A stretch of 7,795 bases of DNA from Chloroflexota bacterium (GTDB lineage Bacteria; Chloroflexota; Dehalococcoidia; Lucifugimonadales; JADFKI01), in NCBI GenBank assembly GCA_022565015.1, contig JADFKI010000187.1, positions 1-7,795 on the forward strand. The letters run 5' to 3'. Below are positions 1 to 6,192 of the stretch, piece by piece (position 1 is the stretch's first letter; every line of letters begins with the position of its first letter). A program made the position numbers and the translations under genes. The notes beneath the pieces are model-generated. The model worked only from the letters and a program-made list of their open reading frames with translations, ran no database searches and had not been told where the DNA came from.

Positions 1-11
1 AACCTGGTCAT
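1..11 (-). CDS. Possible start of the next operon gene (trpF?), cut by the window edge
   Basis: On the minus strand the trpC stop TGA sits inside an ATGA, so an ATG at 11-9 overlaps the trpC stop by four bases. It reads Met-Thr-Arg and then a Leu or Phe codon before the window ends. This arrangement is typical of translationally coupled operon genes. The pathway step after TrpC's neighbours that is still missing here is phosphoribosylanthranilate isomerase (trpF), whose proteins often begin Met-Thr-Arg, but trpB or another gene is equally allowed by three codons. The ATG itself is seen; the gene and its identity are inference. Confidence 0.3.
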
Positions 12-823
12 ACGAGGCCCCGGAGCCTTTCGCCCACGTCCTCGGCGGTAACCAGCGCCTCGCCGATGAGAGCGGCGTGCGCGCCGGCCGATTTTATCGT
101 CGCCAGATGCTCTCGACTGTTGATTCCGCTCTCGCTCACGACTATCTTGTCCGATGGGACCATGGGGGCCAATCGCTCTGTTACGGCGAGGTCCGTGACG
201 AAGGTACGCAGGTCTCTGTTGTTTATGCCGACGATCTCCGCCCCTGCGTCCAGCGCCATGCCTAGCTCGTCCTCATCATGGACCTCCACCAGGCACTGCA
301 TCCAGAGACTCGAGCTGAGCTCGAAGAGCTCCCTGAGGCATTCCGAAGACAGCATCGCCACGATGAGAAGAATGGCGTCCGCGCCGTAGGCCCGCGCCTC
401 GTAGACCTGGTATGGATCGAAGATGAACTCCTTTCGCAGCACGGGGACGCTGCCTGGATTCGCCACGCCGTGCACGGTAGCGAGGTCCTCGATACTTCCC
501 TGGAAGTGGTCGACGTTGGTGAGCACCGATATGGCCGCGGCGCCGTTGTCCACGTAGGTCTTCGCCAGCGTCGCGGGATCAAAATCATCTCGCAGCAGCC
601 CCTTGGATGGGGAGGCTTTTTTGACCTCGGCGATGATGCGCACCGAGTCGCCCCAGAGCGCGCCGGACAGGTTCAGCGGCGGCCTCTGACTCGCTATGCG
701 CTCCTCCAACGCGGCGACGGGCAGCTCGGTCTTGAGCCGCTCGACCTCCCTGCGCTTCACCTCGACGATCTTCCGGAGGATGTTGGGAATGCCGTCCGTC
801 GTCAAAACAATACCTCGCCCCAT
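8..823 (-). CDS. trpC: Indole-3-glycerol-phosphate synthase TrpC
   Basis: This cytoplasmic TIM-barrel enzyme converts carboxyphenylamino-deoxyribulose phosphate to indole-3-glycerol phosphate, with loss of water and CO2, in tryptophan synthesis. The protein has 271 residues, normal for a monofunctional TrpC; there is no fused TrpF domain. Family motifs are all present: IAEVKKASPSKG (64-75) with the catalytic Glu and Lys, KEF (131-133) with the catalytic Lys, LVEVHDE around Glu180, GINNRDL (199-205) and the phosphate-binding SESGI (230-234), followed by GEAL near 254-257. It lies 35 bases after trpD. The start is uncertain. The ATG at 823 has no Shine-Dalgarno sequence, whereas a TTG at 805 is preceded by GAGG with 7-base spacing and would still keep the conserved ILRKIVEVKRREV segment. 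The 5' end also falls in a 39-bp tandem repeat. The identity is firm; the first six residues are not. Confidence 0.97.
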   Translation of the reverse strand: MGRGIVLTTDGIPNILRKIVEVKRREVERLKTELPVAALEERIASQRPPLNLSGALWGDSVRIIAEVKKASPSKGLLRDDFDPATLAKTYVDNGAAAISVLTNVDHFQGSIEDLATVHGVANPGSVPVLRKEFIFDPYQVYEARAYGADAILLIVAMLSSECLRELFELSSSLWMQCLVEVHDEDELGMALDAGAEIVGINNRDLRTFVTDLAVTERLAPMVPSDKIVVSESGINSREHLATIKSAGAHAALIGEALVTAEDVGERLRGLV

Positions 824-889
824 TTAAGCGTATGTGAGAGGCTGAAAAACACCTCGCCCTACTCCAGCGTCTGGGAGAGGCTGATTAAC
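812..889. repeat. Two imperfect tandem copies of a 39-bp unit across the trpD/trpC junction
   Basis: Bases 812-850 and 851-889 align without gaps over 39 positions with 31 identities. Shared blocks include acctcgccc, agcgt and gagaggctga. A short further match (cctcga) begins at 891. The unit is a multiple of three, so in the trpD frame the two copies read LISLSQTLE-stop-GEV and FFSLSHTLKWGEV. One copy holds the trpD C terminus and stop; the other forms the spacer and supplies the trpC ATG. It looks like a local duplication that has since diverged. Whether it has a regulatory role cannot be seen. Confidence 0.75.
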
Positions 890-1872
890 GCCTCGACCTT
901 TTCCCTGGCGCGACCGCTGTCTATGGCATCCGAGGCCAGGGCGACTCCGTCCTTCATCGTGGGTGCGACGTCGGCAGCCACCAGCGCGGCGGCGGCGTTC
1001 ATGAGCACGATGTCACGCGCGGGGCCCGATTTTCCGTCGAGGACGCCCTTCAGTATTTCTACGCTTTCGTCCACGCTGGAAACTCTTATCTCTTCCGTCG
1101 AGGCGCGCTGGAGTCCAACATCTTCCGGCGATATCGAGCCCTCGGTGACCTTGCCCGACTTCATCTCCCATATGCTGGTCGTGTCGGCGATCGTTATCTC
1201 GTCCAGACCATCGTCGCCGTGTATGACCAGCGCGTGCTTGCCTCCCAGCCTGCCCAGGACCTCGGCCATTCGAGACGCCATCGCCGGGTCGGCCACGCCG
1301 ATGACCTGCGCCTCCGCGCCCGCCGGATTGGTGAGCGGACCGAGTATGTTGAAGACGGTGCGGATGCCGATTTCGCGTCGAGGCCCGGCGGCATACCTCA
1401 TGGAGGGATGAAAGCGCTGAGCGAACATGAAGCCGAAACCGACCTCGTTCAGACACCGTTCAACGCCCTCCGGGCCCAGGTCTATCTTTACTCCCAGACC
1501 CTCCAGAACGTCGGCGCTGCCGCACGCGCCCGACATGGCGCGGTTGCCGTGCTTGGCTACCCTGACGCCGGCGCCGGCAGCCACGAACGCGGCGGTCGTC
1601 GAGATGTTGAAGGTGCCGGAGCCGTCTCCTCCGGTGCCGGCCGTATCGACCAGCGGTCCGTCGACGTTGACGTGCAGCGCCTTCTCCCGCATGACCCTGG
1701 CCATGCCCGCGATCTCGTCCACCGTCTCGCCCTTCATTCGCAAGGCCGTGACGAAGGCGCCGAACTGGGCCTGGGTGGCCTCGCCCTCCATGATCTCCTC
1801 CATGGACTGCGCGGCCTCGTCCATGGTCAGGGACTTGCCCTCCACAAGGGCCGAGATCGCCTCACTTATCAT
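859..1872 (-). CDS. trpD: Anthranilate phosphoribosyltransferase TrpD
   Basis: This enzyme transfers the phosphoribosyl group of PRPP to anthranilate, the second step of the tryptophan branch. Counting from the alternative upstream ATG at 1887 (342 residues), the motifs are the PRPP-binding DTAGTGGDG (81-89), KHGNRAMS (112-119), the anthranilate-side segment GPRREIGIRTVFNILGPL (168-185) followed by TNPAG, and the metal-binding GDDGLDE (224-230). The N-terminal helical domain is complete and there is no fused TrpG domain. I place the start at ATG 1872 because GGAGG (1882-1878) lies five bases upstream and MISEAISALVEGKSL matches the usual family start. The ATGs at 1887 and 1884 lack a ribosome binding site, although 1887 would overlap the preceding stop as ATGA. 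The gene directly follows the GIY-YIG-like gene. Its last codons lie in the 39-bp tandem repeat. Confidence 0.97.
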   Translation of the reverse strand: MISEAISALVEGKSLTMDEAAQSMEEIMEGEATQAQFGAFVTALRMKGETVDEIAGMARVMREKALHVNVDGPLVDTAGTGGDGSGTFNISTTAAFVAAGAGVRVAKHGNRAMSGACGSADVLEGLGVKIDLGPEGVERCLNEVGFGFMFAQRFHPSMRYAAGPRREIGIRTVFNILGPLTNPAGAEAQVIGVADPAMASRMAEVLGRLGGKHALVIHGDDGLDEITIADTTSIWEMKSGKVTEGSISPEDVGLQRASTEEIRVSSVDESVEILKGVLDGKSGPARDIVLMNAAAALVAADVAPTMKDGVALASDAIDSGRAREKVEALISLSQTLE

Positions 1873-1882
1873 GCGGTCCTCC
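1873..1882 (-). promoter_or_regulatory. Ribosome binding site that favours the 1872 start of trpD
   Basis: On the minus strand GGAGG at 1882-1878 is followed by five bases and then ATG at 1872. It lies inside the codons that would be translated if the ATG at 1887 were used, so it argues for the shorter TrpD. It begins just after the stop of the preceding gene (1884), allowing coupled re-initiation. Confidence 0.65.
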
Positions 1883-1883
1883 A

Positions 1884-2420
1884 TCATGTCCGTTTCGAGC
1901 TGGCAATTGCCGTGGTCAACTTCTTGCTGAATCTCAAGTTAGCGAAAGGCAGCTTGCCATATGTTCCCTTGAATGACAGTAGCATTCTGTTCTCGAGCTC
2001 TAGTGGCTCATCGGCTGGAAGCCATGCTACTTGCAAGCTATGTGCGTCACGAAGCTGCCAAATCAGTCTGCCGCCCTTATGGTTATTCGACTTCCCTGTT
2101 CCGAAGTTGATGAACTCACGTATTCTTCTGTTCAGTGTCCTGTCTGGTCTGTACTCGACTCCTCCGACCTTCCCTATGTAGAGGACTGTAGCTTCGTCGA
2201 CCCACTTCTGCTCTAGCTTGCTGCGGTCTTCAGTTGGGTCGTAACCCTTCTTTTTCCCACCCGGATTATGGTCCATGAACTCAGTCTTCCAACCCTCTGG
2301 AGTGACGACGACGTACACACCTGGTTTTTTAGGGACTTCGGATAGATCACCCGCCTTCTGTTGGGTGAAAGGGAGAAAACCCTGGAACCCCTTCTGCTCC
2401 AGTGCAGTCTTGTCAATCAT
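1884..2420 (-). CDS. GIY-YIG-like protein inserted in the trp operon, function unknown
   Basis: The 178-residue protein has GIY-YIG features: KPGVYVVV (32-39) gives the GVY half, VLYIGKVG (79-86) the YIG half, then an Arg-rich helix RTLNRRIREF (94-103) and an acidic ELEN (141-144) that could supply the metal-binding Glu. The C-terminal part carries GGRLIWQL (116-123), VAW (131-133) and YGKLPFANL (154-162). I recognise this combination from a scattered family of small hypothetical proteins. About 44 residues separate GVY from YIG, against roughly 10-11 in classical GIY-YIG nucleases, and the insert contains GGKKKGYDP. No extra DNA-binding domain, signal peptide or membrane segment is seen. It starts three bases after the 104-residue gene and ends at the trpD start region. 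Base composition is lower in GC than in the trp genes. Nuclease activity is an inference; the conserved residues are compatible with it but do not prove it. Confidence 0.75.
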   Translation of the reverse strand: MIDKTALEQKGFQGFLPFTQQKAGDLSEVPKKPGVYVVVTPEGWKTEFMDHNPGGKKKGYDPTEDRSKLEQKWVDEATVLYIGKVGGVEYRPDRTLNRRIREFINFGTGKSNNHKGGRLIWQLRDAHSLQVAWLPADEPLELENRMLLSFKGTYGKLPFANLRFSKKLTTAIASSKRT

Positions 2421-2423
2421 CGT

Positions 2424-2738
2424 TCAGCCTAACCTTTCTCTTATGAACCCCAGGCGTTCCTTGGCTTCTTCAGGCGGCGCACCAGCTTTCAGCATATTGT
2501 TAATGAACGAGGCAATGAATTCTGGGTTCTGTTCGAACATCAGCACCACGGAGTTCATCAGGATTTCCGGATCACCAGGAACTATGTCCTCAATCATTCC
2601 CCGCATGCCTCGCCAAATGACCACATTGACAAAGGTGTCAAAATCCATCTCACTCTCAATCACACTCTCAGCCAACGGTTTGAGGCTCTCCAGCATCTTG
2701 TGAAATGGGTCGTCGAGATTGATTCTAAGCTCTGCCAT
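2424..2738 (-). CDS. Small protein of unknown function, first gene of the insert between trpG and trpD
   Basis: I do not recognise this 104-residue protein. It is probably cytoplasmic, with no signal peptide or clear membrane segment, and is mostly predicted-helical with many acidic residues. The N terminus (ELRINLDDPFHKMLESL, residues 3-19) followed by a helix FDTFVNVVIWRGMRGMI (33-49) is loosely like the strand-helix-helix layout of ribbon-helix-helix proteins, but this is weak. The C terminus APPEEAKERLGFIRERLG (87-104) looks like a short charged helix. Translation is well supported: AGAGGA overlaps the trpG stop and lies about seven bases before the ATG. It sits 10 bases after trpG and 3 bases before the GIY-YIG-like gene, and sampled lines are 47-52% GC, well below the neighbours. 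It could be a partner or regulator of the following gene, but nothing in the sequence proves this. Confidence 0.75.
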   Translation of the reverse strand: MAELRINLDDPFHKMLESLKPLAESVIESEMDFDTFVNVVIWRGMRGMIEDIVPGDPEILMNSVVLMFEQNPEFIASFINNMLKAGAPPEEAKERLGFIRERLG

Positions 2739-2748
2739 CTTGTATCCT

Positions 2749-3312
2749 CTACATCTCCAAGAAATTCCTGAGCAGGTCGTGGCCTACCTTCGTCATTATA
2801 GACTCGGGATGGAACTGAATGCCCTCGATGGGATATTCCTTGTGCCGCAGCCCCATGATGATGCCGTTGTCTGTCCAAGCGGTCATGGACAGCTCCTCCG
2901 GCAGGTCGTCCTTGTAAACTGCCAGGGAGTGGTAGCGTATGGCCTCGAAGGGGTTCGGCAGGTCCTTGAACACGCCCTCGCCGTCGTGATGGATCAGCGA
3001 CGTCTTGCCGTGCATGATCTCGCCCGCAGCGCCAACGGTGCCTCCGAAGGCGTGCCCGATGCACTGATGGCCCAGGCAGACGCCCAACATCGGCGTCGTT
3101 GGGCCGAAGTGGCGGATGACGTCGTTGGATATGCCTGCCTTCTCGGGCGTGCACGGGCCCGGCGACACGACGATCTTCTCCGGCGCAAGGTCCGCGATAT
3201 CCTCGACGGTCGTCTTGTCGTTGCGGACCACCTTGACCTCGGCGCCGAGCTCGCACAGGTACTGGTAGAGGTTGTAGGTAAAGCTGTCGTAGTTGTCTAT
3301 GAGCAGTATCAT
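2749..3312 (-). CDS. trpG: Anthranilate synthase glutamine amidotransferase subunit TrpG
   Basis: TrpG is the class I glutamine amidotransferase that releases ammonia from glutamine and passes it to TrpE for anthranilate synthesis. The 187-residue length is typical of the free-standing subunit. It starts MILLIDNYDSFTYNLYQYL, has the oxyanion-hole region SPGPCTP (50-56), the nucleophile elbow GVCLGHQ with Cys79, and the catalytic pair in FHPES (His168, Glu170). The RYHSLAV segment (126-132) is also conserved. A purine-rich AAAGGGAAGAG directly precedes the ATG. The gene follows trpE after 209 bases that hold repeat hairpins. The same subunit can in some bacteria serve folate synthesis (PabA), but no pabB-like gene is present here, and the place beside trpE supports the tryptophan role. 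Confidence 0.97.
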   Translation of the reverse strand: MILLIDNYDSFTYNLYQYLCELGAEVKVVRNDKTTVEDIADLAPEKIVVSPGPCTPEKAGISNDVIRHFGPTTPMLGVCLGHQCIGHAFGGTVGAAGEIMHGKTSLIHHDGEGVFKDLPNPFEAIRYHSLAVYKDDLPEELSMTAWTDNGIIMGLRHKEYPIEGIQFHPESIMTKVGHDLLRNFLEM

Positions 3313-3411
3313 CTCTTCCCTTTCTCCTCGGCGATGGTCATCACCGATGAGCTAAGTAATTATCTTAACAGGGTGGACACCTTGTTCCCGCCCCCGCCCT
3401 GAAGGGTTTAT

Positions 3412-3436
3412 GTTTCGGGGGCACTTCCCCCAGAAC
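3412..3436. repeat. G/C-rich hairpin in the trpE-trpG gap
   Basis: GGGGG (3417-3421) pairs with CCCCC (3427-3431) around a five-base loop. The stem continues outward as gtttc/agaac (3412-3416 with 3432-3436) with one mismatch and one wobble pair. There is no T-run after it on either strand, so it is not a convincing terminator. It resembles widespread intergenic palindromes and is the first of three adjacent hairpins. Confidence 0.55.
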
Positions 3437-3442
3437 CCCGTC

Positions 3443-3484
3443 ATTCCGGCGAATGCCGGAATCCAGAAGGGGCTCCCCCTCTGG
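3443..3484. repeat. Double palindromic intergenic repeat (REP-like) in the trpE-trpG gap
   Basis: ATTCCGGC (3443-3450) and GCCGGAAT (3455-3462) form a perfect 8-bp stem with loop gaat. Directly beside it, ccagaagggg (3463-3472) and ccccctctgg (3475-3484) form a 10-bp stem with one mismatch. The motif ATTCCGGC-N4-GCCGGAAT followed by CCAG is a familiar dispersed repeat in many bacterial genomes. The unit lies in the transcribed region between trpE and trpG, where it would fold in the mRNA. Dispersal in this genome cannot be checked from one window. Confidence 0.65.
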
Positions 3485-3521
3485 ACTCTCCCATAACCAA
3501 TTTGAGTAAGTCACTACCTGC

Positions 3522-4961
3522 CTAGAGTTCGGCCTCCGCCTGGTCGATGGCCCTCAGAAGGGCGGAGGCCTTAAAAAGCGTCTCGTCGAACTCGGCGTCC
3601 GGCTGGCTGTCGTAGACGATGCCGCCGCCCGCCTGCGCGTACGCGACGCCGTCCTTGACGACCAGGGTCCTGATGGTTATCGCCGTGTCCATATTGCCCG
3701 CGAAGTCGAAATAGCCGACGGCTCCGGCGTAGGGGCCCCGCTTATCGGGCTCGAGCTCGGCTATGATCTCCATCGCGCGAATCTTGGGCGCTCCCGACAC
3801 GGTGCCGGCCGGAAAGCATGCTCTCAGCGCATCGAAGTTCGTGTAGCCGTCCTGCAGCTTGCCCGTCACGTGGGACACGAGATGCATTACGTGGGAGTAG
3901 CGCTCGATGTCCATGAGCTGCGTGACCTCGACGGTCCCGGGCTTGCTGACCCTGCCTATGTCGTTTCGCCCCAGGTCCAGGAGCATGATATGCTCGGCCC
4001 GCTCCTTTTCGTCGGTCCGCAGCTCCTGCTCCAGGGCCTCGTCTTCTTCGGTGGTCTTGCCCCGGGGCCTGGTGCCCGCGATGGGATGATACGCCAGCTT
4101 GCCGTTCTCCACCTGCACCAGCATCTCCGGCGACGCCCCGACGATCTGAAAGCCGTCGAGGTCAAGGTAGTACATGTACGGCGAGGGATTTATGGCCCGC
4201 AACGCCCGGTAGATCTGGAATGGGTGGGCCGGAGTGGGCCTCGCCAATCGCTGAGCGACGACGGTCTGGATTACGTCGCCTGCGACGATGTAGCGCCTGA
4301 CGCTTTCCACCATGTCCCTGTGCTTCTCGGGCGGCATATTCGGGGTCATGGCGGAGCCCTTTTTTATGCCGCTGCTCGATACGGGCAGCTTAACGGGGTC
4401 CTGCAGGCGTCCCACAATGTCCTCGATCCTCCTTACCGCGTCTACGTATGCTCGCTCGACGTCGCCGTTCAAATGGGCATGGCTTACGACCTGAATCGTG
4501 TGTCGAAGGTGATCGAACACCAGGAACGTCGTCGTCATCATGAAGACCGCCTCAGGCACGCCAAGCACGTCCTCTTCAGGCGAAGGCAGCTCCTCGAAGT
4601 AGTTCACGGCCTCGTAGGAGAGGTAGCCGACGGCCCCGCCATTGAACCTGCCGAGCTGAGGAGCGTCCGCCAGCTTGTATTGCGAGAGCTGCCGCTCGAT
4701 CGGTACCAGCGGGTCTGTCGCGCCGTATTCCTGGCCCGGTCCGGTCTTAATCACGGACTCGGGCTCGGTGCCGATGAAGCTGTAGCGAGCGATGTGCTCG
4801 CCGCCCTCGACGCTCTCCAGGAGGAAGGAGTAGGGGGGCCTCGCGACCTTCAAGTAGGCCGACACCGGCGTCTCCAGGTCGGCGTTTATCTCCCTGACGA
4901 TGGGAACAAGGTTTCCCCTATCCGCCAGCTCTTCAACTTCTTGCAACGTAGGACTGTACAT
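3522..4961 (-). CDS. trpE: Anthranilate synthase component I TrpE
   Basis: TrpE makes anthranilate from chorismate using ammonia supplied by TrpG, the committed step of tryptophan synthesis. The protein has 479 residues, usual for a separate component I. The N-terminal domain includes SFLLES (45-50), the element known in TrpE to bind feedback-inhibitory tryptophan. The chorismate-binding domain contains NPSPYMYYLD (258-267), ASPEMLV (276-282), AGTRPRG (295-301), LDLGRNDIGRV (328-338), FPAGTVSGAPK (383-393), GAVGYFD (413-419) and AGGGIV (444-449). These motifs are all intact. AAGGA seven bases before ATG 4961 supports this start. It follows trpS after 181 bases that contain a MITE-like element. 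A PabB or salicylate synthase identity is less likely given the LLES motif and the trp neighbours. Confidence 0.97.
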   Translation of the reverse strand: MYSPTLQEVEELADRGNLVPIVREINADLETPVSAYLKVARPPYSFLLESVEGGEHIARYSFIGTEPESVIKTGPGQEYGATDPLVPIERQLSQYKLADAPQLGRFNGGAVGYLSYEAVNYFEELPSPEEDVLGVPEAVFMMTTTFLVFDHLRHTIQVVSHAHLNGDVERAYVDAVRRIEDIVGRLQDPVKLPVSSSGIKKGSAMTPNMPPEKHRDMVESVRRYIVAGDVIQTVVAQRLARPTPAHPFQIYRALRAINPSPYMYYLDLDGFQIVGASPEMLVQVENGKLAYHPIAGTRPRGKTTEEDEALEQELRTDEKERAEHIMLLDLGRNDIGRVSKPGTVEVTQLMDIERYSHVMHLVSHVTGKLQDGYTNFDALRACFPAGTVSGAPKIRAMEIIAELEPDKRGPYAGAVGYFDFAGNMDTAITIRTLVVKDGVAYAQAGGGIVYDSQPDAEFDETLFKASALLRAIDQAEAEL

Positions 4962-5001
4962 GTCGTCATCCTTATGTAATTTTCTAGTAGTCAGTCCACG
5001 G

Positions 5002-5113
5002 GATTATGATGGCAGCGTACCCCCTCTGAATCTCCCCCTTGTGAAGTGGGAGACAATACCTCCTCTCCCTGAGGGAGAGGACTGAGGTGAGGGCGTACGT
5101 TGCCATCATAATC
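5002..5113. mobile_element. MITE-like element with 25-bp terminal inverted repeats, between trpS and trpE
   Basis: The ends 5002-5026 and 5089-5113 are inverted repeats matching at 23 of 25 positions; the outer part reads gattatgatggca on the left. Inside are two more palindromes: tctccc/gggaga at 5031-5053 with a smaller inner ctt/aag pairing, and a perfect 9-bp stem cctctccct/agggagagg at 5062-5080. The element has no coding capacity and fills most of the 181-bp gap. No target-site duplication is evident. The internal CCTCTCCCTGAGGGAGAGG is a dispersed-repeat style motif. It would be transcribed within the operon and could fold into one long branched hairpin. Confidence 0.7.
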
Positions 5114-5142
5114 ATGTTGACCAGCTCACAGGCTGTAACAGG

Positions 5143-6192
5143 CTAGGGGAGAACAAGGCCCATACGGCTCTTGATCTCGTCTACTTTTGGCACCGAGACC
5201 GCGGCGGCCTGCTCAGCGCCCCTGGCCAGCATCCGGTCGAGCTCACCGACGTCGTCCATGAACTCCATGTAGCGTTGGCGAATCGGGGTCAGCTCATTGA
5301 TTACGACCTCGGCCACACGGACCTTCAGATCGCCGTAGCCCCTGGCGTCGGCGAAGTCGGCTTCGACCTCTGCGTTGCCTTTGGCCGTTATCACCTTGTA
5401 TATGCCCAGCAGGTTGTTGACCCCGGCCTTCTCCGGGTCGTCTGAAAACCGGATCTCGTTGCCCGAATCGGTCACGGCCCTCTTGAACGACCGCTCTATC
5501 TCTTTAGGATCGTCGAGAATGCGCACGGCGTGACCTCGGACATGCGAGAAGCTCTTGGACATCTTCATGTTAGGGTCGTTCAGCCCCATGACGCGAGCTC
5601 CCACCTCCGCGATGACCGCTTCGGGTATCACGAATGTCTCGCCATACAGATGGTTGAAGCGAGCGGCGATGTCCCTGGTCAGCTCCACGTGCTGGCGCTG
5701 GTCCTCTCCCACCGGCACCTCGTGCGTGTCGTACAGAAGAATGTCTCCGGCCATGAGCACCGGGTAGTCCAGAAGTCCCGCCGACACGCGCTCCTGGTTC
5801 GCGGACTTGTCCTTGTACTGGGTCATGCGCTCCAGCCAACCTATGGGCGTCACGCAGTTGAGCAGCCAGCACGCCTCGGCGTGGGCGGGAACGTGGCTCT
5901 GTATGAACACGGTGCACTTGTCCGGATTGAGGCCCGCCGCGAACAACATGGCCGCCAACGAGCGCGTCTGCTGTCTGAGCTCCTCGGGGTCCTGGCCGAC
6001 CGTCAACGCATGAAGGTCGACGATGCAGAAGAAATTTGTCTTCTCGGCCTGCCTCTCGACCCAGCCCTTGATGGCGCCCAGGTAGTTTCCCAGCTGCACG
6101 TCGCCGGACGGCTGAATGCCGCTGAAGACGCGACGCCCGCTGTCCTTGCCCTTTGCTTCCTGATTGGTCTGCTGCAATTCACTCGTTTGCAT
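5143..6192 (-). CDS. trpS: Tryptophanyl-tRNA synthetase TrpS
   Basis: This class I aminoacyl-tRNA synthetase charges tRNA-Trp with tryptophan using ATP. The protein has 349 residues. The Rossmann fold begins at RVFSGIQPSG (21-30). The HIGH-equivalent is DVQLGNYLG (31-39), where Gln replaces the His often seen; other TrpRS proteins also vary here. GEDQRQHVELTRDIA (162-176) and KMSKS (210-214) are intact. LDYPVLMAGDILLY (141-154) is typical of TrpRS. The first 20 residues (Gln- and Lys-rich) are an extension beyond the usual start. ATG 6192 has GAGGG about nine bases upstream, so the extension is probably translated. It is the first gene after the T-box leader, so the synthetase and the biosynthetic genes share one tRNA-Trp sensor. 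Confidence 0.97.
   Translation of the reverse strand: MQTSELQQTNQEAKGKDSGRRVFSGIQPSGDVQLGNYLGAIKGWVERQAEKTNFFCIVDLHALTVGQDPEELRQQTRSLAAMLFAAGLNPDKCTVFIQSHVPAHAEACWLLNCVTPIGWLERMTQYKDKSANQERVSAGLLDYPVLMAGDILLYDTHEVPVGEDQRQHVELTRDIAARFNHLYGETFVIPEAVIAEVGARVMGLNDPNMKMSKSFSHVRGHAVRILDDPKEIERSFKRAVTDSGNEIRFSDDPEKAGVNNLLGIYKVITAKGNAEVEADFADARGYGDLKVRVAEVVINELTPIRQRYMEFMDDVGELDRMLARGAEQAAAVSVPKVDEIKSRMGLVLP

Noticed and set aside
278..1411. Long open frame on the plus strand opposite trpC and trpD
   Set aside because: It spans the antisense of two genes with intact family motifs, its translation has no recognisable family features, and such frames are expected in GC-rich coding DNA. Its 13-residue internal repeat only reflects the 39-bp DNA repeat.
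2100..2420. GIY-YIG-like gene as a free homing endonuclease in an intron or intein
   Set aside because: trpG and trpD are both uninterrupted and complete on either side, and the gene has its own start and stop in the intergenic position.
3412..3484. Hairpins as transcription terminators between trpE and trpG
   Set aside because: None is followed by a T-run on the minus strand, and ending transcription here would separate trpG, trpD and trpC from their only clear promoter.
3870..4979. Long open frame on the plus strand opposite trpE
   Set aside because: It lies wholly antisense to trpE, whose motifs are complete, and its translation shows no known domain. It is best explained by codon bias in a GC-rich gene.
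5002..5113. CRISPR array or insertion sequence between trpS and trpE
   Set aside because: There are no regularly spaced direct repeats and no transposase frame. The structure is one short element with inverted ends.
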